From positions 1,798,001 through 1,862,000 of the forward strand of contig NZ_AP027055.1 of the NCBI RefSeq assembly GCF_027924905.1: a stretch of 64,000 nt of DNA. Direction: 5' to 3'. The notes below the pieces were generated by a model, which was given only the letters and a program-made list of their open reading frames with translations, had not been told where the DNA came from and did not search any database. Origin of the DNA: Limnohabitans sp. INBF002 (lineage in GTDB: Bacteria; Pseudomonadota; Gammaproteobacteria; Burkholderiales; Burkholderiaceae_C). Shown in pieces: positions 27,190 through 35,789 of this stretch; position 1 is the stretch's first letter; each line of letters opens with the position of its first letter. A program made the translations under genes and the position numbers.

Positions 27190-29988
27190 TTAGTGCGCCT
27201 TGTCCCAGTTGGGTCCCACACCGACCTCTGCCAGCAGAGGTACTTTGAGCTGAGCCACGTCAGCCATCAAGCGTGGCACTTCGGTGCGCACCCATTCCAC
27301 TTCTGACTCGGGCACTTCAAACACCAGTTCATCGTGCACTTGCATGATGACTTTGGTTTCGCGCTGTTGTTGGTCAATGGCTTTTTGCACGGCCACCATG
27401 CTCATCTTGATGAGGTCGGCGGCTGTGCCCTGCATGGGCGCGTTGATGGCGGCGCGCTCTGCGCCTGCGCGGCGTGGGCCGTTGGGGCTGTTGATTTCGG
27501 GCAAGTACAAGCGGCGGCCAAACACGGTTTCAACATAACCTTGTGCTTTGGCTTGTTCGCGTGTGTCGTCCATGTAGCGCTTCACGCCCGCGAAGCGTTC
27601 AAAGTAGCGGGTGATGTAGTTCTTGGCCGCGGTGTTGTCGATGCCCAGCGCCTTGGCCAAACCAAAGGCGCTCATGCCGTAGATGAGGCCAAAGTTAATG
27701 ACCTTGGCATAGCGGCGTTGCTCGGTGCTCACGTCGCCCACGGCCACGCCAAACACTTCAGCGGCGGTGGCGCGGTGCACGTCTAAACCTTCGTGAAAGG
27801 CTTTCACCAAGGCCTCGTCGCCACTGATGTGCGCCATGATGCGCAGCTCGATCTGGCTGTAGTCGGCGCTGGCAATCACGCAGCCCGCAGGGGCCACAAA
27901 TGCTTCGCGCACTTTGCGGCCTTCGGCAGTGCGAATCGGGATGTTCTGCAAGTTGGGGTCGTTGCTAGACAGGCGACCCGTTACCGCCACGGCTTGCGCG
28001 TAGTGCGTGTGCACGCGGCCTGTGCGTGGCAAAGCCATCAGCGCCAGCTTGTCGGTGTAGGTGCCTTTGAGCTTGCTCAAAGACCGATGCTCCAAAATCT
28101 TGGCGGGCAACGGATAGTCTTCGGCTAATTTCTCCAGCACTTCTTCGTCGGTGCTGCGTGCGCCCGTGGCGGTTTTTTTGATGACGGGCAAGCCCAGTTT
28201 GTCGAAGAAGATTTCGCCCAGTTGCTTAGGGCTGGCCAAGTTAAACGGCTGGCCCGCAATTTCGTACGACTCGTTTTCCAACTGCACAATGCGTTGGCCC
28301 AGCGCGTGGCTTTGTGCGGCCAAGGTGGGCGCGTCAATCAACACGCCGTTGCGCTCGATGCGGTACAGCGCTTCGCTGCTGTCAATTTCCAGTTGGTAGA
28401 TAAAGCGCAGTTTGTCGTCGGCTTGCAAACGCGGCCACAACACGTGGTGCACGTCCAGCGTCATGTCGGAGTCTTCGCACGAGTATTCGGTGGCACGAGC
28501 CACGTCCACTTGCGAGAACGGAATTTGGTGCGCGCCTTTGCCGCACAGGTCTTCGTAGTTCAACCCTTTGCGGCCCACATGGCGCTCGGCCAAGCTGGCC
28601 AAGCCGTGGGGCTTGTGCACTTCCAGCACATAGCTTTGCAGCATGGTGTCGTGCGCGTAGCCCTTCACCTCAATGCCGTGGTTGGCCATGACATGGCGGT
28701 CGTATTTGATGTGCTGACCCACCTTGTGAATGGCTGGGTTTTCAAACCACGGTTTGAGCTTGGCCAGCACCTCGTCGATGGGCAATTGGGTGGGCGCATC
28801 GCCGTAGCTGTGGGTAAGCGGGATGTAACAAGCCTCACCCGGCTTCATTGAAAAACTCAAGCCCACAATCTTAGCGCGCATGGCGTCGAGTGAGGTAGTC
28901 TCGGTGTCAAACGCCACCAGCTCTGCAGCTTGTAGTTTGGCCAGCCAGGTGTCAAACGCCTCCCACGTCAACACGCAGTCGTACGCTTTGTCGCTCACTT
29001 GCGAGACCGTGGGCTCGGGTTCGTCAAACAGGCCGGGGTTGGGCTCAAACTTTGGCTTGGCAGCAGCGCCTGATGCGCGTCCTGCTGAACTGCTTGAATC
29101 AGTGCCCTCGCTGATGGCGCGGGCCAAGCCCTTGAAGCCATAGGTCTCATAAAAGGTTTTGAGTGCAAGCTTGTCGGGCTCAGCCAAGTGCAGCGTATCC
29201 AGCGCGGGCAAACCCGGCACATAGGCCGACAAATCGCAATCGGTTTTCATGGTCACCAGCTGGCGGCCCGTGGGCAGCCATTCAACCGCTTGACGCAAGT
29301 TCTCGCCCGCCACGCCTTTGATGGCGCTGGCGTTTTGCATCAAGTTGTCGAGCGAGCCATATTCCATCAGCCACTTGGCGGCGGTCTTGGGGCCGACCTT
29401 TTGCACACCTGGCACGTTGTCCACCGTGTCGCCCACCAAGGTTTGGTAGTCAATCATCAGCGAAGGCGGTACGCCAAACTCGGCAGTCACACCCGCCACG
29501 TCGCGCTTCTTGCCGTTCATGGTGTCCATGATGGTGATGTGTTCGTTCACCAGTTGGCTCAAGTCTTTGTCACCGCTCGACACCACCACCGTCACGCCTT
29601 GCTTGGCAGCGGTCACGGCCAAGGTGGCAATCACGTCATCGGCCTCAACGCCAGGCACATCGAGCACGGTCCAACCCAACATGCGCACCATGGCGTGAAT
29701 GGGCTCGATTTGCGAGCGCAAGTCATCAGGCATGGGCGAGCGGTTGGCTTTGTACGCGGGGTACATCTCGTCGCGGAAAGTGGGGCCTTTGGCGTCAAAC
29801 ACGCAAGCGGCCAACTGGGTGGGCACCTCTTTGCGCAGGGCTTGCATCATGTTGATCATGCCGCGAATGGCGCCTGTGGCGGCGCTCGTTGGGTCACCGG
29901 GTACAGCGCGCAAGTCGGGCATGGCATGGAAGGCGCGGTAGAGGTAGCTGGAGCCGTCGACCAGCAGCAATGTTTTGGATTCACTCAT
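27190..29988 (-). CDS. polA: DNA polymerase I
   Basis: 932 residues with all three activities. The 5'-3' nuclease occupies about 1-290 (VDGSSYLYRAFHA, GVEADDVIATLA, SSGDKDLSQLV). The 3'-5' exonuclease has its acidic residues intact (AFDTETTSLD, EYSCEDSDMT). The polymerase part shows ADYSQIELRIMAH, INFGLIYGMSAFGLA and MQVHDELVFE. It fills gaps in repair and removes RNA primers. No ribosome-binding site precedes the ATG; a -10-like CACAAT (29997-30002, minus strand) lies 8 bases upstream, so the mRNA may be nearly leaderless. Confidence 0.97.
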   Translation of the reverse strand: MSESKTLLLVDGSSYLYRAFHAMPDLRAVPGDPTSAATGAIRGMINMMQALRKEVPTQLAACVFDAKGPTFRDEMYPAYKANRSPMPDDLRSQIEPIHAMVRMLGWTVLDVPGVEADDVIATLAVTAAKQGVTVVVSSGDKDLSQLVNEHITIMDTMNGKKRDVAGVTAEFGVPPSLMIDYQTLVGDTVDNVPGVQKVGPKTAAKWLMEYGSLDNLMQNASAIKGVAGENLRQAVEWLPTGRQLVTMKTDCDLSAYVPGLPALDTLHLAEPDKLALKTFYETYGFKGLARAISEGTDSSSSAGRASGAAAKPKFEPNPGLFDEPEPTVSQVSDKAYDCVLTWEAFDTWLAKLQAAELVAFDTETTSLDAMRAKIVGLSFSMKPGEACYIPLTHSYGDAPTQLPIDEVLAKLKPWFENPAIHKVGQHIKYDRHVMANHGIEVKGYAHDTMLQSYVLEVHKPHGLASLAERHVGRKGLNYEDLCGKGAHQIPFSQVDVARATEYSCEDSDMTLDVHHVLWPRLQADDKLRFIYQLEIDSSEALYRIERNGVLIDAPTLAAQSHALGQRIVQLENESYEIAGQPFNLASPKQLGEIFFDKLGLPVIKKTATGARSTDEEVLEKLAEDYPLPAKILEHRSLSKLKGTYTDKLALMALPRTGRVHTHYAQAVAVTGRLSSNDPNLQNIPIRTAEGRKVREAFVAPAGCVIASADYSQIELRIMAHISGDEALVKAFHEGLDVHRATAAEVFGVAVGDVSTEQRRYAKVINFGLIYGMSAFGLAKALGIDNTAAKNYITRYFERFAGVKRYMDDTREQAKAQGYVETVFGRRLYLPEINSPNGPRRAGAERAAINAPMQGTAADLIKMSMVAVQKAIDQQQRETKVIMQVHDELVFEVPESEVEWVRTEVPRLMADVAQLKVPLLAEVGVGPNWDKAH

Positions 29989-30033
29989 AACTGTTGATTG
30001 TGCCGTGGGTTGTTGTGTTGCCTTTGTGCTTTG

Positions 30034-30130
30034 TTGCTGGGCTCGCTGGACGCGACTGGTGGGCGTCGCTGCTTCATGCTGGCGTACCAGAAATCATGGC
30101 GACGCCCACCAGCCACGCCCAGACTACGGC
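30034..30130 (+). repeat. Palindromic repeat, left copy
   Basis: Order of parts: conserved outer flank ending GCTGGGCTCGCT-GGACG; stem arm CTGGTGGGCGTCGC (30056-30069); 29-base loop containing TCATGCTGGCGTACCAGAAATC; perfectly complementary arm 30099-30112; conserved inner flank AGACTACGGC (30121-30130). The loop itself has a CTGG/CCAG mini-stem. The stem is 14 bp and perfect, but its sequence differs from that of the right copy. Confidence 0.9.
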
Positions 30131-30252
30131 ATAGGTTTTGGCACGCCTTCTGCATGGCTCGTGCCTTTGGCACATTGCCACGCAACGCAAACACGACTGC
30201 CGCTCGTAGGAACTGATGTGGCAATCGCGACAGCGGAGCCACAACACTGCAG

Positions 30253-30350
30253 GCCGTAGTCTTGGGGGTTGAGGGATGAGCGGGTGACGATTTCTGGTAC
30301 CCCAGCATGAGGAACCCGCTCATCCCTCAACGTCCAAGCGAGCCCAGCAA
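30253..30350 (-). repeat. Palindromic repeat, right copy (inverted)
   Basis: Read on the minus strand it has the same parts as the left copy: flank GCTGGGCTCGCTTGGACG, a stem arm, a loop with TCATGCTGGGGTACCAGAAATC, the complementary arm, and AGACTACGGC. The 18-bp stem arms (GTTGAGGGATGAGCGGGT at 30268-30285 and its complement at 30314-30331) are perfect but unrelated in sequence to the left stem. An extra CTTGG/CCAAG pair (30261-30265 with 30334-30338) extends the stem past a 2x2 internal loop. Confidence 0.9.
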
Positions 30351-30371
30351 AAGAAGCAAAGCCCCCCCAAC

Positions 30372-30377
30372 TACAAT
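30372..30377 (+). promoter_or_regulatory. -10 box of thrB
   Basis: TACAAT 29 bases before the chosen thrB start, giving an expected transcript start near 30384 and a leader of about 22 bases. The outer end of the right repeat (30350) falls where the -35 should be, and no canonical -35 is visible. Confidence 0.5.
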
Positions 30378-30405
30378 GTGCGAACTTTTTAACCCCTTGG
30401 CAGTC

Positions 30406-31368
30406 ATGGCAGTTTTCACCGAAGTTTCAGAGTCCTCCGCGCAAGAACTGCTGTCCCAACTCAAGCTTGGCGAGTTGGTCGAACTCAAAGGCATCCAAGG
30501 CGGCATTGAGAACACCAATTACTTTCTCACCAGCACCGAAGGCCAATACGTGCTCACGCTGTTTGAGCGCCTCACGCACGAGCAGCTGCCGTTTTATCTG
30601 TACCTGATGAAACACTTGGCACAAGGCGGCATTCCTGTGCCAGACCCCATGTCTAACCAAGACGGCGACATCTTGCTCACCGTGGAAGGCAAGCCTGCTG
30701 CGGTGGTCAACCGCTTGCGTGGCAAAAGCGAGCTAGCACCCACCGCTGCCCACTGCGCCGCTGTGGGCGACATGCTGGCCCGCATGCACTTGGCTGGCCG
30801 TGACTACAACCGCCAGCAACCCAACTTGCGCGGCCTGCCTTGGTGGAACGACACCGTGCCAGTGGTGCTGCCGTATTTGGACGCATCGCAAGCCGCGCTC
30901 ATTCAAACCGAGCTGGCTTATCAAAACCACACAGCCGCGTCATCGGCTTACGCCGCCCTGCCCCGTGGCCCCATCCACGCTGACCTGTTCCGCGACAACG
31001 TGATGTTTGATGGCAGCCAAGAAGCCCCCGAGCTGAGTGGCTTCTTCGACTTTTACTTTGCAGGCGTGGACACCTGGCTGTTTGACGTGGCCGTGTGTTT
31101 GAACGACTGGTGCATCACCCACGTCGATGGCACGCACGATGCGGCCAAAGCCAAGGCATTCATTGACGCTTATCAAGCCGTGCGCCCTTTCACACCAGCT
31201 GAGCGCCAACTGCTCAACCCCATGTTGCGTGCGGGCGCTTTGCGTTTTTGGACCTCGCGCCTGTGGGACTTCCACCTGCCGCGCGAAGCCAGCATGTTGC
31301 AACCCCACGACCCGACACACTTTGAGCGTGTGTTGCGCCAACGTGTGGCACACCCTGTCACACTCTGA
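30406..31368 (+). CDS. thrB: Homoserine kinase (aminoglycoside-kinase fold)
   Basis: 320 residues, the usual length for the Pseudomonas/Burkholderia-type ThrB that has an APH/choline-kinase fold. Visible: IQGGIENTNYFL (nucleotide loop), IHADLFRDNVMF (the catalytic HxDxxxxN loop) and FFDFYFAG with the metal-binding Asp. It phosphorylates homoserine for threonine synthesis. The ATG at 30406 starts MAVFTEVS as in homologues; earlier in-frame starts at 30307 and 30376 fall inside the repeat or the -10 box. Confidence 0.93.
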   Translation: MAVFTEVSESSAQELLSQLKLGELVELKGIQGGIENTNYFLTSTEGQYVLTLFERLTHEQLPFYLYLMKHLAQGGIPVPDPMSNQDGDILLTVEGKPAAVVNRLRGKSELAPTAAHCAAVGDMLARMHLAGRDYNRQQPNLRGLPWWNDTVPVVLPYLDASQAALIQTELAYQNHTAASSAYAALPRGPIHADLFRDNVMFDGSQEAPELSGFFDFYFAGVDTWLFDVAVCLNDWCITHVDGTHDAAKAKAFIDAYQAVRPFTPAERQLLNPMLRAGALRFWTSRLWDFHLPREASMLQPHDPTHFERVLRQRVAHPVTL

Positions 31369-31371
31369 TCT

Positions 31372-32148
31372 ATGAAACTCAACGTCGTCCCCGCAAAAAC
31401 TGGCTCACTCTGGGTGCGCCAAGGCATTCGCGCTTTTTGGAAGCAGCCCCTCGCACTCAGCGGCTTGTTCTTCATGTTCATGGCCAGCATGTCCATCCTC
31501 TCTATCGTGCCGGTGCTGGGCGGTTTTTTGGCTTTGATGCTGTTGCCCGCTGCTTCGCTGGGATTGATGGCCGCCACACGCGAGGTGGAGTTGGGTAAAT
31601 TCCCCATGCCTTTTATCTTGGCCGCAGGCTTCACAACGGGTAAAGACGGCAAACGCAACATGTTGGTGCTGGGCGTTTGCTACGCCTTGGGCTTCATCGG
31701 CGTGATGGGTTTGTCCGCACTGGTCGACGGCGGTGACTTTGCCAAGTTGTACTTGGTCGGCGGCTCGCTGGAGATGGACACCTTGATGAAGCCCGAGTTT
31801 CAAAATGCCATGTGGCTCTCGCTCATGTTGTATTTGCCTTTGTCGATGGTGTTTTGGCATGCGCCCGCACTGACACATTGGCACGCTGTCCCTGTGGTGA
31901 AAAGCATGTTCTTCAGCACCGTGGCCTGCTTAAGCAACTGGCGCGCCTTTTTGGTGTTTGGACTCATGTGGTCCTTCATCTTCTTGGGCACCACCTTGGC
32001 CATCACACTGCTCTCTGGCGCATTTGGCGACAACGACTTTGCCGCCATGGCCTTGCTACCCGCCATGTTGATGCTGGCGGCAATGTTTTTTTGCTCGACG
32101 TATTACAGCTTCAAAGACTGCTTCACGTCTGACGTGATTTACGCGTAA
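31372..32148 (+). CDS. BPSS1780-family membrane protein
   Basis: 258 residues with about six membrane helices; it starts MKLNVVPAKTGSLWVRQGIRAFWKQPL, the conserved N-terminus of the BPSS1780 family of Burkholderiales. Function unknown. It begins 3 bases after thrB, an adjacency that recurs in the order, so the two are probably co-transcribed. It is convergent with uvrD. Confidence 0.82.
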   Translation: MKLNVVPAKTGSLWVRQGIRAFWKQPLALSGLFFMFMASMSILSIVPVLGGFLALMLLPAASLGLMAATREVELGKFPMPFILAAGFTTGKDGKRNMLVLGVCYALGFIGVMGLSALVDGGDFAKLYLVGGSLEMDTLMKPEFQNAMWLSLMLYLPLSMVFWHAPALTHWHAVPVVKSMFFSTVACLSNWRAFLVFGLMWSFIFLGTTLAITLLSGAFGDNDFAAMALLPAMLMLAAMFFCSTYYSFKDCFTSDVIYA

Positions 32149-32154
32149 GGTGCG

Positions 32155-34581
32155 TCACACCTGTGTGAGCTTGGCCACACTCAGCGCCAGCCACTTGGTG
32201 CCGTGACGCGGGAAGTTCACTTGCGCACGTGCATCGTCGCCTAAACCTTCAATGCTGATCACCGCACCCTCGCCAAACTTGGCGTGGAACACCTGCACAC
32301 CGCTGCGCACCCATGCGTTAGGACCACTGGTCACAGGGGCTGCACGTTGAGGTACAGGCTTGGGAGCCACGGCTGTAGCCGCACCGCCACCCCATGCGTT
32401 GTTTTGCCAGCCGTTGTTGTTCTGCCATGCATCGCGGCGCGAAGGCATGGCATAGGCAAAGGCTGAACGCGCAGGCGTGATCCACTTCATCGTGTGCTCT
32501 GGCAGCTCTTCGAAGAAACGACTTTTCAAGTTGTAGCGCGTTTGGCCATGCAACATGCGGGTTTGCGAATGGCTCAGGTACAAACGCTTACGCGCACGTG
32601 TGATAGCCACATACATGAGGCGGCGTTCTTCTTCCAGGCCGTCAAAGTCGTTCATCGAGTTTTCGTGGGGGAACAAGCCCTCTTCCATGCCTGTGATGAA
32701 CACGCAATCAAACTCCAAGCCCTTCGAGGCATGTACCGTCATGAGCTGAATGGCGTCTTGACCCGCTTGCGCTTGGTTGTCGCCCGACTCCAACGCGGCA
32801 TGCGTGAGGAAGGCTGCCAAGGGCGACAAGGTTTCGCCGGTGTCGGCGTTGATCATGGTTTGGGGTGCAGCTTGGCGTGTGAGTTCGCCTTCGCTCGGCA
32901 TCGCGTTTGTGTCTGTCGCCAAAGGCTGACCGTGCTCGTCAATCGGCAAGGCCACAGCATCGCGGCCAAAGCCTTCTTGCGTGACAAAGCTCTCGGCAGC
33001 GTTGACCAATTCCTGCAAGTTTTCAATGCGGTCTTGGCCTTCGCGCTCACCTTGGTAGTGGGTGATCAAGCCTGAGTGGTCAAGCAACAGCTCAATGATT
33101 TGGCGCAGATTTTGCCCCTGTGTTTGCTCGCGCAGCACATCAATCTTGGCCACAAAGGCACTGAGGTTGGCACCGGCTTTGCCCGCCACGGCCGTGACGG
33201 CGTCGCTCATGGCGCAGCCCATGGCACGCGAGGCGTCTTGCAGCTGTTCGATGCTGCGCGCGCCAATACCACGCGGCGGGAAGTTGACCACACGCATGAA
33301 GCTGGTGTCGTCGCGTGGGTTTTCTAACAAACGCAAATAAGCCAAAGCGTGTTTGATTTCAGCGCGCTCGAAGAAGCGCAAACCACCGTACACGCGGTAC
33401 GGCATGCCTGCGTTGAACAGTGCGGTTTCGATCACGCGGCTTTGTGCGTTGCTGCGGTAGAGCACCGCAATTTCGCTGCGGTGCTGCACACCATTTGCGC
33501 CAGCGCCACGATCACCCACATCATTTTTGCCATCACGCAAGAGTTGCTTCATCTCCTCCACCATCCATTGCGCCTCGGCAAAGTCGGTGGGGGATTCATA
33601 CACACGCACAGGCTCGCCTGCGCCCTGCGTGGTGTGCAGGTTTTTACCCAAGCGGCCTTTGTTGTGGCTGATCAGATGGTTGGCACTGTCCAAGATGTTG
33701 CTGAAGCTGCGATAGTTTTGCTCGAGCTTGATTTGGTGTTCAACCTTGTACTCGCGCACAAAGTCGGCCATGTTGCCCACGCGTGCGCCACGGAAGGCGT
33801 AAATGCTTTGGTCATCGTCGCCCACAGCCAAGATGGCACCGCCGCCTTGGTCCACTGGGCCAGCGAGTTGCTTGAGCCAGGCGTATTGCAGCTTGTTGGT
33901 GTCTTGAAATTCGTCCACCAAGATGTGTTGAAAGCGGCGGCGGTAGTGCTCGCGCAGCGAGTCGTTGTCGCGCAGCAGCTCGTAAGAGCGCAGCATGAGT
34001 TCACCAAAGTCCACCACACCTTCGCGTTGGCATTGGGCTTCGTACAGCTCGTAGAGCTCCACACGTTTGCGGTCGTCTGGGTCGCGGGCCACCACGTCTT
34101 TGGGACGCAAGCCGTCCTCTTTGCAACCGGCGATGAAGCGCATGGTTTCTTTGGGTGGAAAACGCTCGTCATCCACATTGAACTGTTTGCTCAAACGCTT
34201 GATGGCGCTGAGCTGGTCTTGGGTGTCCAAGATTTGAAAAGACTGGGGCAAGTTGGCCAGCTTCCAGTGGGCCCGCAAAAAGCGGTTGCACAGACCGTGA
34301 AAGGTGCCCACCCACATGCCGCGCACACTCACAGGCAACATGGCCGACAAACGCGTGAGCATTTCTTTGGCAGCCTTGTTGGTAAACGTGACCGCCAAGA
34401 TGCCGCCCGGCGACACCTGCCCGGTTTGCATGAGCCACGCGATGCGCGTGGTCAGCACCCGCGTCTTGCCCGAACCCGCGCCCGCCAAAATCAGCGCGTG
34501 CGCCTGAGGCAACGTGACCGCCGCCGCTTGTTCGTTGTTGAGGCCTTGGAGCAAGGGCGAGGTATCGGGTGAAAAATGCAT
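32155..34581 (-). CDS. uvrD: UvrD/PcrA-type DNA helicase
   Basis: 808 residues. SF1A motifs in order: AGAGSGKTRVLT (Walker A, about residue 33), VDEFQDTNKLQY (Walker B), GDDDQSIYAFRGA (motif III), TVHASKGLEFDCVF and YVAITRARKRLYLSH. The C-terminal Tudor-like part (VFHAKFGEGAVISIEG) is present. It unwinds DNA in mismatch and nucleotide-excision repair. The start shows no Shine-Dalgarno; TAAAAT at 34588-34593 (minus strand) is 6 bases before the ATG, which would make the mRNA leaderless. Confidence 0.95.
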   Translation of the reverse strand: MHFSPDTSPLLQGLNNEQAAAVTLPQAHALILAGAGSGKTRVLTTRIAWLMQTGQVSPGGILAVTFTNKAAKEMLTRLSAMLPVSVRGMWVGTFHGLCNRFLRAHWKLANLPQSFQILDTQDQLSAIKRLSKQFNVDDERFPPKETMRFIAGCKEDGLRPKDVVARDPDDRKRVELYELYEAQCQREGVVDFGELMLRSYELLRDNDSLREHYRRRFQHILVDEFQDTNKLQYAWLKQLAGPVDQGGGAILAVGDDDQSIYAFRGARVGNMADFVREYKVEHQIKLEQNYRSFSNILDSANHLISHNKGRLGKNLHTTQGAGEPVRVYESPTDFAEAQWMVEEMKQLLRDGKNDVGDRGAGANGVQHRSEIAVLYRSNAQSRVIETALFNAGMPYRVYGGLRFFERAEIKHALAYLRLLENPRDDTSFMRVVNFPPRGIGARSIEQLQDASRAMGCAMSDAVTAVAGKAGANLSAFVAKIDVLREQTQGQNLRQIIELLLDHSGLITHYQGEREGQDRIENLQELVNAAESFVTQEGFGRDAVALPIDEHGQPLATDTNAMPSEGELTRQAAPQTMINADTGETLSPLAAFLTHAALESGDNQAQAGQDAIQLMTVHASKGLEFDCVFITGMEEGLFPHENSMNDFDGLEEERRLMYVAITRARKRLYLSHSQTRMLHGQTRYNLKSRFFEELPEHTMKWITPARSAFAYAMPSRRDAWQNNNGWQNNAWGGGAATAVAPKPVPQRAAPVTSGPNAWVRSGVQVFHAKFGEGAVISIEGLGDDARAQVNFPRHGTKWLALSVAKLTQV

Positions 34582-34598
34582 CCGTCAATTTTAGGGTT

Positions 34599-34721
34599 TA
34601 GAATCAGCCACCGGGCCCAAGATTCTTGCGCTCGGTTTTTTTATGCCTGCACTTTGCACCTGAAAAAACCGGCCAAGCCAAGCGCTCAATCTTCGAACGT
34701 TACTTTCTGGAGCTTGGGAAT
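34599..34721 (+). promoter_or_regulatory. guaC promoter and structured leader
   Basis: TAGAAT at 34599-34604 is a -10 candidate. A strong hairpin starts about where transcription should start: ACCGGGC (34610-34616), a C-C mismatch, CAAG, loop ATT, CTTG, then GCTCGGT (34630-34636), followed by TTTTTT. This is a classical terminator shape, yet guaC begins 80 bases downstream. CGGTTTTTT (34633-34641) can instead pair with AAAAAACCG (34663-34671). The arrangement suggests attenuation or an RNA switch. Confidence 0.55.
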
Positions 34722-35699
34722 ATGGAAATTTTTGATTACGACAACATCTTGTTGCTGCCACGCAAGTGCCGCGTGGAAAGCCGCTCTGAATGCGATGCAG
34801 GTGTTGAACTCGGTGGCCGCAAGTTTCGCTTGCCAGTTGTCCCCGCCAACATGAAAACCGTGGTGGATGAAACCATCTGCTTGTGGATGGCGCAAAACAA
34901 CTACTTCTACGTGATGCACCGCTTCGATTTGGACAATGTCCAATTCGTGAAAGACATGCACGCCAAGGGTGTGTACGCGTCGATCTCTTTGGGCGTGAAA
35001 GCCCCAGACCGCGCCACCGTAGACACTTTGGCTGCGGCTGGTTTAACGCCTGAATACATCACCATCGACATTGCCCACGGCCACGCCGACAGCGTGCGCG
35101 ACATGATTGGCTACATCAAGGCCAAGTTGCCAAACAGCTTTGTGATCGCGGGCAACGTGGCCACGCCTGAAGCCGTGATCGACCTCGAAAACTGGGGTGC
35201 TGATGCGACCAAAGTGGGCGTGGGCCCTGGCAAGGTGTGTATCACCAAGCTCAAGACTGGTTTTGGCACAGGCGGCTGGCAGTTGTCAGCGCTCAAGTGG
35301 TGCGCCCGCGTGGCGACCAAGCCCATCATTGCCGACGGCGGCATTCGCAGCCACGGCGACATCGCCAAGAGCATCCGCTTTGGCGCGAGCATGGTGATGA
35401 TTGGCTCACTGTTTGCTGGCCACGAAGAGTCGCCCGGCAAGACAGTGGAAGTCAACGGCGAGTTGTTCAAAGAGTATTACGGCTCAGCCTCTGACTTCAA
35501 CAAAGGCGAATACAAGCACGTGGAAGGCAAGCGCATTTTGGAGCCTGTCAAAGGTAAGTTGGCCAACACGCTCATCGAGATGGAGCAAGACGTGCAAAGC
35601 TCGATCAGCTATGCCGGCGGCACCAAGCTGATGGACATACGCAAGGTGAACTACGTCATCTTGGGCGGCGACAACGCAGGCGAACATCTGTTGATGTAA
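34722..35699 (+). CDS. guaC: GMP reductase (GuaC2 type)
   Basis: 325 residues of the IMPDH/GMPR family without a CBS domain insert. [20 protein letters not shown] holds the catalytic Cys, and [14 protein letters not shown] with [19 protein letters not shown] the phosphate-binding loops. It deaminates GMP to IMP with NADPH. Length and motifs resemble the shorter form found in Firmicutes (about 325 residues) more than the 347-residue E. coli form. I chose the ATG at 34722, after a GGAG, since the longer reading runs through the leader hairpin. Confidence 0.92.
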   Translation: MEIFDYDNILLLPRKCRVESRSECDAGVELGGRKFRLPVVPANMKTVVDETICLWMAQNNYFYVMHRFDLDNVQFVKDMHAKGVYASISLGVKAPDRATVDTLAAAGLTPEYITIDIAHGHADSVRDMIGYIKAKLPNSFVIAGNVATPEAVIDLENWGADATKVGVGPGKVCITKLKTGFGTGGWQLSALKWCARVATKPIIADGGIRSHGDIAKSIRFGASMVMIGSLFAGHEESPGKTVEVNGELFKEYYGSASDFNKGEYKHVEGKRILEPVKGKLANTLIEMEQDVQSSISYAGGTKLMDIRKVNYVILGGDNAGEHLLM

Positions 35700-35717
35700 A
35701 CCTCACATTTCGGCCAA

Positions 35718-35760
35718 TAAAAAAGTCTGTCTGCTTCATGCATGACAGGCTTTTTTTATT
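35718..35760. terminator. Bidirectional intrinsic terminator after guaC
   Basis: AGTCTGTC and GACAGGCT form an 8-bp stem (one G-T pair) around a 12-base loop, with A-run before and TTTTTTT after. It separates guaC from the convergent hydrolase gene. Confidence 0.88.
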
Positions 35761-35789
35761 GCGGTTACGCAGCTTGGTGTTGACGCGTT

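Larger units (their letters stand above)
29989..30405. other. 417-bp structured intergenic region between polA and thrB
   Basis: No convincing gene. It contains the two inverted ~97-bp repeats described separately (30034-30130 and 30253-30350). The 122-bp spacer between them has its own short hairpins: GTGCC/GGCAC at 30161-30173 and ATTGCCAC/GTGGCAAT at 30174-30181 with 30218-30225. The outer ends of the pair come close to the polA promoter on the left and the thrB promoter on the right. One 112-codon frame runs through it on the minus strand but overlaps polA. Confidence 0.8.

Noticed and set aside
29985-30323. 112-codon open frame on the minus strand through the polA-thrB gap
   Set aside because: It overlaps the polA start and runs across both palindromic repeats; its codons follow from the inverted repeats and it has no ribosome-binding site or recognisable domain.
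33349-34572. 407-codon plus-strand frame opposite uvrD
   Set aside because: It lies entirely within the uvrD gene, has no family motif, and uvrD's helicase motifs are intact.
34599-34721. Classical antitermination riboswitch upstream of guaC
   Set aside because: The competing strand (34663-34671) is transcribed after the terminator-like hairpin, the reverse of the usual order, and I recognise no known aptamer; kept only as a candidate attenuator.
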